DNA of 64,000 nt from assembly GCA_016617855.1 (NCBI GenBank), contig JAECUM010004354.1, positions 1 through 64,000 of the forward strand. Reading direction: 5' to 3'. Both the position numbers and the translations under genes were made by a program. Of the stretch, positions 11,285-21,859 are shown in pieces (positions within the stretch are counted from its first letter, which is position 1; each line of letters opens with the position of its first letter). Below the pieces are notes generated by a model. That model had not been told where the DNA came from, did not search any database, and saw only the letters and a program-made list of their open reading frames with translations. The stretch is from Megalonaias nervosa (taxonomy: Eukaryota > Mollusca > Bivalvia > Unionida > Unionidae).

Positions 11285-13085
11285 TAATCACTATCCAACA
11301 GATGATGACATGCCAGTGGGAATTGCTATCCAACAAATAATGACATGCCAGTGGGACTCGCTATCCAACAAACAATGATATGCCAGTGAGAATCGCTATC
11401 CAGCAAATAATGACATGCCAGTGGGAATCGCTATCCAAAAGATAATGACATGCCAGTAGGAATTGCTATCCAACAAATAATTTCATGCCAGTGGGAATCA
11501 CTATGCAACAAATGATGACATGTCAGTGGAAATCATTATCCAACAAATAATGCCATACCAGTTGGAATCAGTATCCAACAAATAATAACGTGCCAGTGGG
11601 AATCGCTATCCAACAAATAATGACATGCAGTGGAAATCATTATCCAACAAATAATTGCCAGTGGGAATTACTATCCAATCAGTGGGAATCGCTATCCAAC
11701 AAACAATGATATGCCAACAATAACGACATGTCAGCGGAAATCGCTATCCAACAAAAATGACATGCCAGTGGGAATCTCTATCCAACAAATAATGACATGC
11801 CATGGGAATCATTATCCAACAGATAATGACATGCCAGTGGGAATCACTATCCAACAGATAATGACATGCCAGTGGGAATCACTATCCAACAGATAATGAC
11901 ATGCCAGTAGGAATCATTATCCAACAGATAATGACATGCCAGTGGGAATCGCTATCCAGCAAACAATGACATGCCAGTGGGAATCGCTATCCGAAAAATA
12001 ATGACATGCCAGTGGGAATCGCTATCCAACAGATAATGACATACCAGTGGGAATCACTATCCAACAAATATTGACATGCCAGTGGAAATCACTATCCAAC
12101 AAATAATGACATGCCAGTGGAAATCACTATCCAACAAATAATGACATGCCAGTGGGAATCGCTATCCAACAAATAATGACATGCAGTAGAAATCACTATC
12201 CAACAAATAATTAAATGCCAGTGGGAATTACTATCCAGCAAGCAATGATATGCCAACAATAACGACATGTCAGCGAAAAACGCTATCCAACAAACAATAA
12301 CATACCAGTGGAAATCGCTATCCAACAAACAATGACATGCCAGTGGGAATCACTATCCAACAAATAATGACATGCCAGTGGGAATCGCTATCCAACAAAT
12401 AATGACATGATAGTGGAAATCATTATCTAACAAAAAATGACATCCCAGTGGGAATCACTATCCAACAGATAATGACATGTCAGTGGATATCGCTATCCAG
12501 AAAACAATGACATGCCAGTGGAAATCACTATCCAACAAACAATGACATGCCAGTAAGAATCACTATCCAACAGATAATGACATGTCAGTGGGAATCGCTA
12601 TCCAACAAATGACATGCCAGTGGATATCACTATCCAACAAATAATGACATGCAATGGGAATCACTATCCAACAGATAATGACATACCAGTGGGAATCGCT
12701 ATCCAACAGATAATGACATGTCAGTGGATATCGCTATCCAGCAAACAATGACATGCCAGTGGAAATCACTATCCAACAAACAATGACATGCCAGTAAGAA
12801 TCACTATCCAACAGAAAATGATATGTCAGTGGGAATCGCTATCCAACAAATGAAATGCCAGTGGAAATCACTATCCAACAAATAATGACATGCAATGGGA
12901 ATCACTATCCAACAAATAATGACATGCAATGGGAATCACTATCCAACAGATAATGACATACCAGTGGGAATCGCTATCCAACAGATAATGACATGTCAGT
13001 GGGAATCGCTATCCAACAAACAATGACATGCCACTGGAAATCACTATCCAACAAATAATGACTCGCCAGTGGGAATTACTATAAT
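11285..13085. repeat. 35-bp minisatellite with higher-order structure
   Basis: About 50 units of 35 bp built on aatgacatgccagtggga plus ctatccaaca. Variants (gatatc, taagaatc, gcaatgg, a shortened unit) recur in the same order at about 12480 and 12721, a higher-order period of about 241 bp, which is seven units. Spacers are absent, so it is not a CRISPR array. Confidence 0.95.
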
Positions 13086-13254
13086 ATAAAATCATAGGCC
13101 GTCTATGACTTTTTTGTACCACTGGCACAAAACACGGTCCAGATCGAAATATGCATTGTGATCAATCTTAAATTATGACTGACCAGAATCATTATTTTCT
13201 TTTCATGACCCTCTTCCTGAAGTAAGAAATAGGATATCCTCTTATTGAATTTCT

Positions 13255-14190
13255 GCTATTTCTTAATCAAATAAACTGATATGTGTATAACTTCATCAAT
13301 TTATTAATGAAACTAGTTTAAACGTGCATACCTTCATCAGTTTCGTAATGAAAGAAATTGAAATCTGTATACGTTCATGAATTTCTTAATAGTGGTTGAA
13401 AGGTGTATACCTTCATGAATTTCGTAATGGAACAAGCTGATAGGAGTACACCTTCATCAATGTCTTAATGACACTAGTTGGTGGGGTGTATATTGTCATC
13501 CATTTCTTAATGAAACAAGCTCAAAGGTGTATATTTTCATCCATTTCTTAATGAAAGATTCTGAAAGGTGTATAACTTTATCAATTTCTTAATGAAATTA
13601 GATGAAATGTTCATAACGTCATCATTTACGTAATGAAAGAAGCTGAAAGGTGTATACCTTTACGAATTTCTTAATGAAACTAGTTGTAACATGAATACCT
13701 TCAACAATTTCTTAATGAATGAATTTCGCAATAAAACTAGTGGAAAGGTGTATACCTTCATCAATTTCGAAATAAAACTAATTGAAAGGTATTTACATTC
13801 ATGAATTTCCTTATTTAGTAGCTGATGGGTGTACGACTTCATCAATTTCCTACTGAAACTAGTTGAAAGGTGCACACTTTCATCAATTTCTTAACGAAAC
13901 ATGCTGAAAGGTGTATACCTTCAATTTCTTAATGACACCAGTTGAAAAGGTTACAGCCTAGGTGTACACCTTCATCAATTTCTTAACAAAACTAGCTGAA
14001 AGGTTATACTTTCATCAATTTCTTAATGAAAGTAGTTGAAAGGTGTAGAACTTCATCAATTTCATAATGAAAGAAGCTCGAAAGGTGGATAACTTTATCA
14101 ATATCTGGATGCAACTAGCTGAAAGATGTATACCTTCATCAATTTATTAATAAAACTTGTTGAAAAGTGTACACTTTCATCATTTTCTCT
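13255..14190. repeat. 41-bp minisatellite
   Basis: About 22 degenerate copies of a 41-bp unit containing gaaaggtgtataccttcatc and aatttcttaatg. It ends 350 bp before the next CBR1-like exon. Confidence 0.93.
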
Positions 14191-14537
14191 GGCTGTTCTT
14201 AAAACATTTACTAAATGGAACATCGTACTTTGTCTTTATGTTGATATCTTAAAGGATTGCCTAACTGATTGATTTTTCAGTTTGTAGAGTCTACGACTAG
14301 TTTATCTATTTATAATTTTAAAACAACGGTGTAATTTGCTCTCAAAAAAGAGAAATAGAACTCGTATACAGAGCTTATGTGGGGAAACCTTTTGACCAAA
14401 TCGACTTGTGTTTAAATTCGTTAATTGTAGACTCCAACAAGAGGTATTACACCATACAAAGACGTGCAAATAATGGGACAAGCAAGTTTTCCGAAGGCAT
14501 TTATTTTCATATTTTTTTTATATATATCTTGGAATAG

Positions 14538-14667
14538 GGTTGTCAATGTCTCAAGTCTTTCATCTACGATGGCTTTCGGCAGATGCACTGACTTCCTCAA
14601 AGCTAAAATCAGTAATCCAAACATTACTATGGACCTGCTCAATTACCTTATGAAGAGAGTTTGAAGC
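14538..14667 (+). CDS. CBR1-like exon with VVNVSS strand
   Basis: Encodes RVVNVSSLSSTMAFGRC and then ITMDLLNYLMKR, matching the CBR1 region holding the catalytic Ser. The acceptor is at 14536-14537, and a plausible gtaagt donor follows 14667. A TGA at 14662-14664 lies just before the donor, so the last codons appear shifted. Confidence 0.83.
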
Positions 14668-15027
14668 GTAAGTTAACAAGTTTAAATCTTTTCCATTTGG
14701 TTGTAATGTGCATTTTTCCTATTCTTCTTGTATACCACATAGCTGGAAACAGGAATTTTGATTATTCAATACTGTAGCTCGCTTTTTTATTCACATGCAT
14801 GTGAACCTTGATGTCATTACCTTTTTGTCTGAGTTCGTATGGTGCAAAAATAAAAGATGTATGGATAGTTTTAAGATCACTGGTTCCTTAAAAATACTTT
14901 TATGACCTAAAAAATCCTCATTGCACATACTGAGAACCTTTAATAACATATTCATTTATTTTTATTTATTTATGTATTTATTTATTTATTGGTCAATTTA
15001 TCTTATATCACTAAGGCAAGTTTTCAG

Positions 15028-15175
15028 TTTAGAGTCGCGAAATCTGACACTGGAGCAAAATGGGTGGCCCAAGTGGGCCTATACTGTATCCAAGATTGGG
15101 GTCAGGGTCATGTCCTATATCCAGGGCAAGACTTTTGCCCATGATTCAGCAGGCCTGATATCATTGTGAACTCAT
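15028..15175 (+). CDS. CBR1-like exon with the catalytic YxxxK
   Basis: After a ttttcag acceptor the frame gives LEQNGWPKWAYTVSKIGV and VMSYIQGK. The Tyr and Lys of the SDR active site are intact. Downstream, the expected DIIVNS segment is present in another frame, which places a small indel near 15140-15150. The 3' border is unclear. Confidence 0.82.
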
Positions 15176-15229
15176 TAAGTCTAATTTGTACGAGTCACTG
15201 TAGTGTATATTACTCAATAGTATTTATTT

Positions 15230-15735
15230 CCGTCTACAAAACCATAAAAATATTTTGAAGCGCTTGCTTCCCTATTAAGCTAAAGTTACAGCCATCAAAT
15301 CACCAAATAACTGATTTCAGTTGTTTTTGGAATATTTCTTATATAGTTATAGTTACAACCATCAAATCAGCGATTAGCTGATTCTGAATTGTTTTTCATA
15401 TTTATTGAGTCAAATCAGCAATTAACTGATTACAATTGTTTGTCAATATTTATTGAGTTATAGGTAGTTATAGCCATCACATCACCAAATACCTGATTTC
15501 AGTTGTGTTAGGTATCTTTCTTGGAATTTTATTGAGTTATAGTTACAACCATTAAATTACAAGTTAGGTGATTTGAATTATTTTGGTATCATCTTTATTG
15601 AGTTATGGTTTAACCATCAAATTACCCATTACCTGATTTCAATTGTGTTTGGTATCTTTCTTGGTATCTTTATCGAGTTATAGTTAGACCATCATATTAC
15701 CAATTAGCTGATTCAGTTATTTTGGTATCTTTATT
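15230..15735. repeat. ~64-bp degenerate repeats
   Basis: Six or so copies of a unit with gagttatagttacaaccatc and ttagctgatt, variable in length. Confidence 0.85.
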
Positions 15736-15966
15736 AGACTAAAACTATTTCTGGTTTTCACCATAAATTTCATGATAACATAAATAATAATAATTATTTT
15801 GATTACAATGTTTGAGAGGAAACTGAGCTAAATAAACCAAACTGAAAATTAAATTTAAATACAATGCAATGAAATGCATGACAGCAAAGTGTCTTTGCAC
15901 ATAAGAGATTGTTTTAAATATGTGGTATACGGAGTACAGAATGTATTGAACTCTCTCTTTTTCCAG

Positions 15967-16023
15967 CGTATACCAGGTTATGTTAGTACTGACATTACAA
16001 ATGTATTGTACTTCTGTTTCTAG
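15967..16023 (+). pseudogene. Partial duplicate of the CCPGYV exon start with its own acceptor
   Basis: Sequence after a ttttccag acceptor reads IPGYVSTDIT, a close relative of the next exon's CCPGYVNSHMT. The run before it (aatgtattg, pyrimidine tract, ag) also matches the run before the next exon. A unit of about 57 bp covering acceptor plus exon start has been duplicated in tandem. The upstream copy keeps the TD pair usual in CBR1; the downstream one does not. Confidence 0.65.
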
Positions 16024-16087
16024 TGTTGTCCAGGTTACGTAAATAGTCACATGACCAGTCACAAACGAACAAAAAGCATTGATGAAG
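16024..16087 (+). CDS. CBR1-like penultimate exon
   Basis: Starts after tttctag and ends at a gtaatg donor, phase 1, 64 nt. Encodes CCPGYVNSHMTSHKRTKSIDE. CCPGYV plus the KS.(D/E)E stretch is the CBR1 signature before the C-terminal loop. The frame joins correctly to the last exon. Confidence 0.85.
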
Positions 16088-16282
16088 GTAATGTTTATTT
16101 AGTATAAATTAGTTTGCTGATTCCTATATTAGATATTTCATGGGGCGAAGTCTATCAATGTCAATACATAATATGTAAACTGAGGTATGTCACATGGGCA
16201 TGACACAAGGTAGAGTCACCTAAAACGGTATTTGACTAGCATATAGTGAAAAGTACATAGTCGATCCAGTCGCATGCTAATT

Positions 16283-16440
16283 GCTTTTTTTTTATCAGCA
16301 TATCAGCGCATAACAAGCAATTTAGTACTGAAACCGTGAGGGTAAAGTGCCTGCCCAAACACAGCTTTCCTGGGCTGTGTAGGGCAGGATTCGAACCTGA
16401 AGCAACTGTTTGGGCACATTCACCACTGCACAACTGAAAA
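16283..16440 (-). repeat. tRNA-derived SINE, family C
   Basis: On the minus strand: a tRNA-like head ending in a perfect B box (ggttcgaatcc), a body, and an A-rich 3' end (the T run at about 16287). Unlike families A and B in sequence. Confidence 0.7.
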
Positions 16441-17079
16441 AGTCCAATAGCCCCCCCACCCCAATTTAGATCAGATCCAGTATTATACGTAAGTAACCCA
16501 TAAGGCTTGTACCCCCTCAAGTAGTGTTAGATAATTTGCCTGAATGAAGCCTTAAGAACTCTTTTGCAATGCCGCAATTTTATTTTGAAGTTCTTCAAGG
16601 ATACCAGTGACAAATCATTACTCTGCTCCCTGCTGAGCCCTGTCTATTGATCTGCTCCTTGTTTGGCCCCATCTGAATGAACTGTGATCATTACATTATA
16701 TTGAAATCCGTTTAGTTCAAAGTGTTGGTAGCTGCTTATTCTATTTATATGGAGTGAGTGTTTTCTGTCATTGAGATACGTCCACAGGACTATCACAGAA
16801 ACGAATTATAAACTTGAAATTGCTGTTTTTACAGATGGATGTAAAAAGATATAAATGCCTCTCTGCCTTCATTTACATTTTCAACATTGAGAAACCTGAA
16901 GACGTTTGCATTGTTTAGAAAATGAAATGACTCCAAGCCCAGCAAATACTTAAGACTTAGGTACAGATGAAGAAATACAGAGAGTATCTCAACCTGAAGA
17001 CAAAGCCAGAGGCAGTCTATCAGAAATCACAAGAGCAACGGTGTATATTACAATTAAAAACAATTTATCACCTGATCGT

Positions 17080-17190
17080 GCAGAAATTGTGAAATTATTG
17101 GAAACTTCATGGGCTATTAGCCCCTCTGTAGTCGAATGTGAACGAGGTTTTAGTGACAAACATCATAAGCAAAAGGGACTGCCCATTTAA
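17080..17190 (+). pseudogene. hAT-type transposase C-terminal remnant
   Basis: Frame reading VKLLETSWAISPSVVECERG followed by FS. The CERGFS segment is the conserved core of the hAT C-terminal dimerisation domain found in hAT transposases and domesticated relatives. Surrounding sequence is short, stop-ridden and without ends, so only a scrap is left in the last CBR1 intron. Confidence 0.6.
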
Positions 17191-17911
17191 GTTTTCAACA
17201 CAGGGAGGGTTTGTCAAATTAATAGTTAAAAACATATGACCTTCATGGCAAGTGGAGTTTAGGTAAAAGCATGCATTTTAAGGCGACATGATCTGGGCTT
17301 ATGTCAGAACCTTTTTTGAGACACTGGTGCAACTGTATGATATTGGACTTCAGGAAAATTTAAAATCCTTTTTGAGCCAAATAAACACGAGTCAATTTAA
17401 TATGATTTTCGTTTATTTCTTTTTATATTTAAAGTAATCTAATTTCAACTTTGTCTTAAAATAACAGTCATAATTATAGCCTCCTTCAGCACGTACATTT
17501 GGGAGGCTTGGCTACTGGAAATTGAGTCACACTTGTGATTGTTTTAAAGTTACTTGCCCTGGGCTGAGTCTGATTTTTGTTTTGTTTGTTTTTGAGTACT
17601 GCACTGAGTTACTCTAGCTCCTCGAGTCACGTGATAAAATACAATTTCTAACTCTCTTCATTAAATGTAAAGTTCTTTACACTCATTAAATTATAGAACA
17701 TTCCTTTCATCATGGCTGGTGACGTGATTGTCTTAAATCCTTCATAACCAGCATAATTAATGAATAAGTTAATTACTTTTCTATTTATGGTTTTGTTTGC
17801 ATAATAAAATGTAATAATTCATAAATCATTTCTTTAATGGAATTAACGTTGTATCCATGTGGTTTTGAGAATGTTTAATCTTATTTGTATTTGGACTGTT
17901 TATTTTTCCAG

Positions 17912-18012
17912 GATCAGTGACACCATTACACTTGGCTTTATTACCTCCAAATGTGGAGCGTCCGAAAGGAGAATTTGTGAGTGAAATGGTAGTGGGACAT
18001 TGGCAGAATTGA
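17912..18012 (+). CDS. CBR1-like last exon
   Basis: After a ttccag acceptor the frame encodes SVTPLHLALLPPNVERPKG, then EFVSEMVVGHWQN and a TGA stop. This matches the C-terminus of CBR1 proteins (TP.YLALLPP and FVSE). No lesion. Confidence 0.88.
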
Positions 18013-21000
18013 GTTCAAAATGTAAAATTGTGTTAAATCATATTTTACACCAGGTGTAGATATGAAGAAAGTCTTTGTGTTGTTTCTATTAGAGAAGAAA
18101 TATGCTTTAATTCTTAGTTCTCATTATCATATTTTTTTAAGTATCTTTCTTATCAAGTTGATGTACATAATTTTAGAATAAATGAAAGATGACTTTTTTG
18201 AAACTGATTGTATTTCTTTAGAATATACTCCCCTTTTCTTCCCCCTGGAGCTTAGGATTTATTTTAAGATTTGAAATATAATGTTTGCTCCACGCGAAGG
18301 AAAAATAATGATGTTAAGAGACATCAGAATAGATGAGTTTAAGAAGGAAGAACATCATTAAAGTGAGTTTTGGCTGTCTTGGAAATCACATTCCATTGTT
18401 TGGCTATTAGCCTATCGTTCATTTACTAGACACAGCATAGTGTTGTTATGATTATCGTCTTAAACAAAGTAACAGAAAAAGCGAAAACGAACATGTTTTG
18501 TAAATTTCAACAGATAATTTATTTCCCTAGAATATAAAGTGAAAACATAAAAATAACTTATAGTATTACGAATTAAATCCCAAATAAGCCTAGAATTTCT
18601 ATCACAGGTAAACATTAGTGGTATTCCAAAATAAATCCAACGTGTGTTGATGTGCCTGTGATGGCCTGTAAAGTAGAGATGTGCCAACAGTCTCTTGTTG
18701 AATAACTATACTATAATCCAATAATAAATCGTTATTTGAATACACTATAATTCCAAGTATCTCTATAAAGAATATTATAATAGAGCACTTTGTATTTCCA
18801 GAGAAGAATAATTTGAATAATTCCAAATCAATATCTGAATACAATAATACAAATGATTTCTTCCCAGATGTTATAGCAGGAATAAATAATTTTTCCAGTA
18901 GACCAGATTTTATACTCCTCTACCTGACCTAGTACACAATTGCCATTTTCTATTAAAAAAACTATTACCTAATGGAAAATTTCATTCTAGAAGATTCCAG
19001 ATGTTTGCAAGATAAAAAATCTTAGTTATAATTAGAAGGTCTGTTACTAAAATTATACTAATGAACATGGCAAACAACGTCAGACCAAGATAAATATTTT
19101 TATTTCTATTGATACCGATCTAATAATAAACCCATGCTCATAGAGAAAATATTAGCTATGTATTAGTCGTTTACAGAATAAATAAAATCAATGATTTTGG
19201 TCAGGTACACAATGAACTTGATTTTGGACAAATAGAATTTTTACATAACCCACAGCATATAATAAGTTAAAAGAAACTAACAAATAATGCAAATTAGATT
19301 AACATAACAGTGTATATAAACCACATGTGGAGAAATACGAGATGTGTCTGTTTTTGATGGAAAGTGTCTTCTAGGATTTAAGTTACACTCTACACTTTTC
19401 AGAAACTTTTACTATATCACATGTTCATGGTGTGAAAATACCCAGTACTGGTGCTCTTTTTCATTTCTTACGATCCAAAATAAAAATTTGTATCTGTCTC
19501 GCTGATGATTATATCATATTTTATAGTTCTAATTATTTTGCACAAATTGAAATCCAGCTTGTGAATTAGCAAAAATTCATGAGAACAAACAAAAACGTAT
19601 TTCCGTACTGTCCCTTTTTCGATAAATTTTCTTAAACCTTCTCTCATATGAAGATTTCAGAACCTGAATTTGTTTATCCCTACTCAAAATGTAAAGAAAA
19701 CTGGACCAGTGGAACCTATTAAATGTATCTAAAAATCAGATATTCACATGGAGCACATCGTTTTGCATCGAGGCCTGTTGTATTCATACTCAACTAGATT
19801 GCTTCAGCATCTAGTACATGCAGAATGCTTAAAAACTGATTGACGTTAACGTAAGCTTTTCTGGATTCTTCTTTAAATAACACAATGTCTCCATAGGTCA
19901 AATGTTGGTGTTCATTTTTTTTAGTTAGAACTTCACCCCTTTACAGAGAACTTGGGGGGGGGGGGGCTTTGACAGTTTGTCTTTTTTCTTGGTTTTGTTT
20001 TGTTACATTTTTGTTCCTCTTGAAATAACCAGAAACTTTCCCGTTTTTAATTTAACTATACAAAGTTCATAAGCATACAGCCTATCTGGTGATTTTGCTA
20101 AATTTAGAATGATTTGCAATGCAAATTTAGTTTGAGGTTTATTCTCGCTATTGAGTTAAGTGAATGCTACCACTGGATATGACACGACATACTTTCAATG
20201 GAAAATATCATGTCTAAATAATGAGGTATTGAAATATGTATCATAAAATGTAATACAAACACTTTTATACTGAACATTTGAAACACATTATTGCAATTTT
20301 GTCTATACAATTTTGCCGAACATAGGTTCTGCCATTATCATCCCTTGTCTACATGAAGATTGACCTATAACTACTGAGATGTGCTAAAGAGAAAATGCAA
20401 ATCCCATTATGAAGATTTTCAAGTCCGAATCTTGTAATTCAATGTATGTGGCTGTGGTTAAAAAAATGTGCCAGTTTCCTCTCTGAAGTGACTTATGACA
20501 CTTGGTAATAGGGCTGGGATGAAGCATGTACACGCAACCTTTTTTAGGAGACTTTTTATGTCTTGTGCTATTTTTGTTATATTTATTCAACAAAATCATC
20601 TGAAGCAAGGTCGACTAAAGTAGTAAAAAAAAAAACTAATCTCCTGGTCGTTGAGCCTTAAGGTTATGCTACATGGTTTTCACAAAGTTTCCCTTCCTCA
20701 CACTTGTCTTCTGCTTGAGGCGTCATATTTGCAATGAAACTGCCCAACCGGGATCTTTTTCATCTTTTGCAATTCAGAATAAAATTCTGTTGATCTGGTG
20801 GTTTTTCATCATAATTATTCTGCGCCTGTTTGAATCTAGTACAAGCATAACGCATAAAATTATTCAAGAGTCAGTATTTTTGCCTTGTCCCGTTTTGACA
20901 AACTACATTTCTTACAGCTACACTCATAATAGTGCCTTAAAGTGATGCTGAAGTTTACGAAGACTTTTTTTTAAAAGAACACTTATTGTAGATAATGAAG

Positions 21001-21100
21001 GTACATGTGTAGGAGGGAGTTATGTTTATTAGTGACATTTTACTATTAACAGCGAACAATATAAAATGATGCAAAGATTGTTTAAGGAATCGGAAGGTAC
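18013..21100. other. No gene seen
   Basis: AT-rich sequence without a supported gene, SINE or array. Short open frames have no recognisable motif. A poly-G run lies at about 19957-19967. Confidence 0.6.
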
Positions 21101-21140
21101 AAACTTCTCTCAACTGAGTGGCGGCTGATTACACATTTGC

Positions 21141-21652
21141 ATCTTCGCTAGCCAAGGTTCCGATATGATAACCATATCTACACTTTGGCGGATCGAACAA
21201 TATATTGGTGTTTTGTCCAAGCGACAACTGTTGGATTTCATGAGTTGCTCCCTTCGTATGTAAAGGTAACTAACCAACAGCGTGGTGCATAGTATATCGG
21301 CCAAAAATGGTGGAGGCAAATAGACCTAAAAAGGATACCTTGTAAGTTTAACATCGAAAATATGACTATGTACCAGAGGGAAGCCATTACAGGACTATTT
21401 GATTGAAAGGTATTTGTGCAAACACGGACCGGTAATGAAAAATTGATTATTTATCAGCCCATTCAAGTTGTGTACTCCCCTTGTTTCGATCATCTAGGAA
21501 CAGTATTCAGGTTTGAAGGAGTTAATTTTTATTGGTTGCAGTAGCTTGCCGCCGCATCCAATGAAATTCACAGTCCCGAAGCACAGAAATATCTGCTCGA
21601 TACGCCAAGGTGTAGATAGGATTATCACATCGGAACCTTCGCTAGCGAAGAT
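21141..21652. repeat. Inverted repeat with ~64-bp arms
   Basis: 21141-21204 and 21589-21652 are reverse complements with roughly 10 differences, sharing atcttcgctagc, aaggttccgat and atctacac. Weaker similarity continues inward. The loop is about 385 bp. It looks like the core of a foldback or MITE-type element; outer ends and target duplication could not be fixed. Confidence 0.7.
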
Positions 21653-21859
21653 GATACATCTGAGGCGGAAGAACCTTGTTGTGGAACTCCCAACTGTGAT
21701 ATGCGGTAAACATTTGGAAAGGGGACCAATAGGCTGAACTATCAAATATTTGTTGGCCTTGGAAACTCGAACCGAGAGCCACCCCTACCATTTTTAAGCA
21801 TGCCGATCCCGCCAAGAGACGCCAGCACACACAATCTCATCTACAAAGGCTCAAACATA

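Larger units (their letters stand above)
1665..18012 (+). pseudogene. CBR1-like: Carbonyl reductase [NADPH] 1-like gene (SDR family), probably broken
   Basis: Exons spread over 16 kb together cover most of a CBR1-type short-chain dehydrogenase, a cytosolic NADPH-dependent reductase of carbonyl compounds. Visible SDR landmarks are the cofactor motif VTGSNKGIG (exon 2), NNAG (exon 3), the VVNVSS strand with the catalytic Ser (14.5 kb), YTVSK with catalytic Tyr/Lys (15.1 kb), CCPGYV (16.0 kb) and a C-terminus LALLPPNVERPKGEFVSE (17.9 kb). The exon between NNAG and VVNVSS was not found. Lesions seen: a frame break at the start of exon 3, an in-frame TAG at 5009-5011, a TGA near the end of the 14.5-kb exon, and a frameshift near 15140-15150. 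Either this is a pseudogene or the assembly has errors here. Its introns are filled with minisatellites. Confidence 0.8.

Noticed and set aside
11285..13085. CRISPR-like array of 35-bp repeats
   Set aside because: The repeats are contiguous without unique spacers, and the host is eukaryotic.
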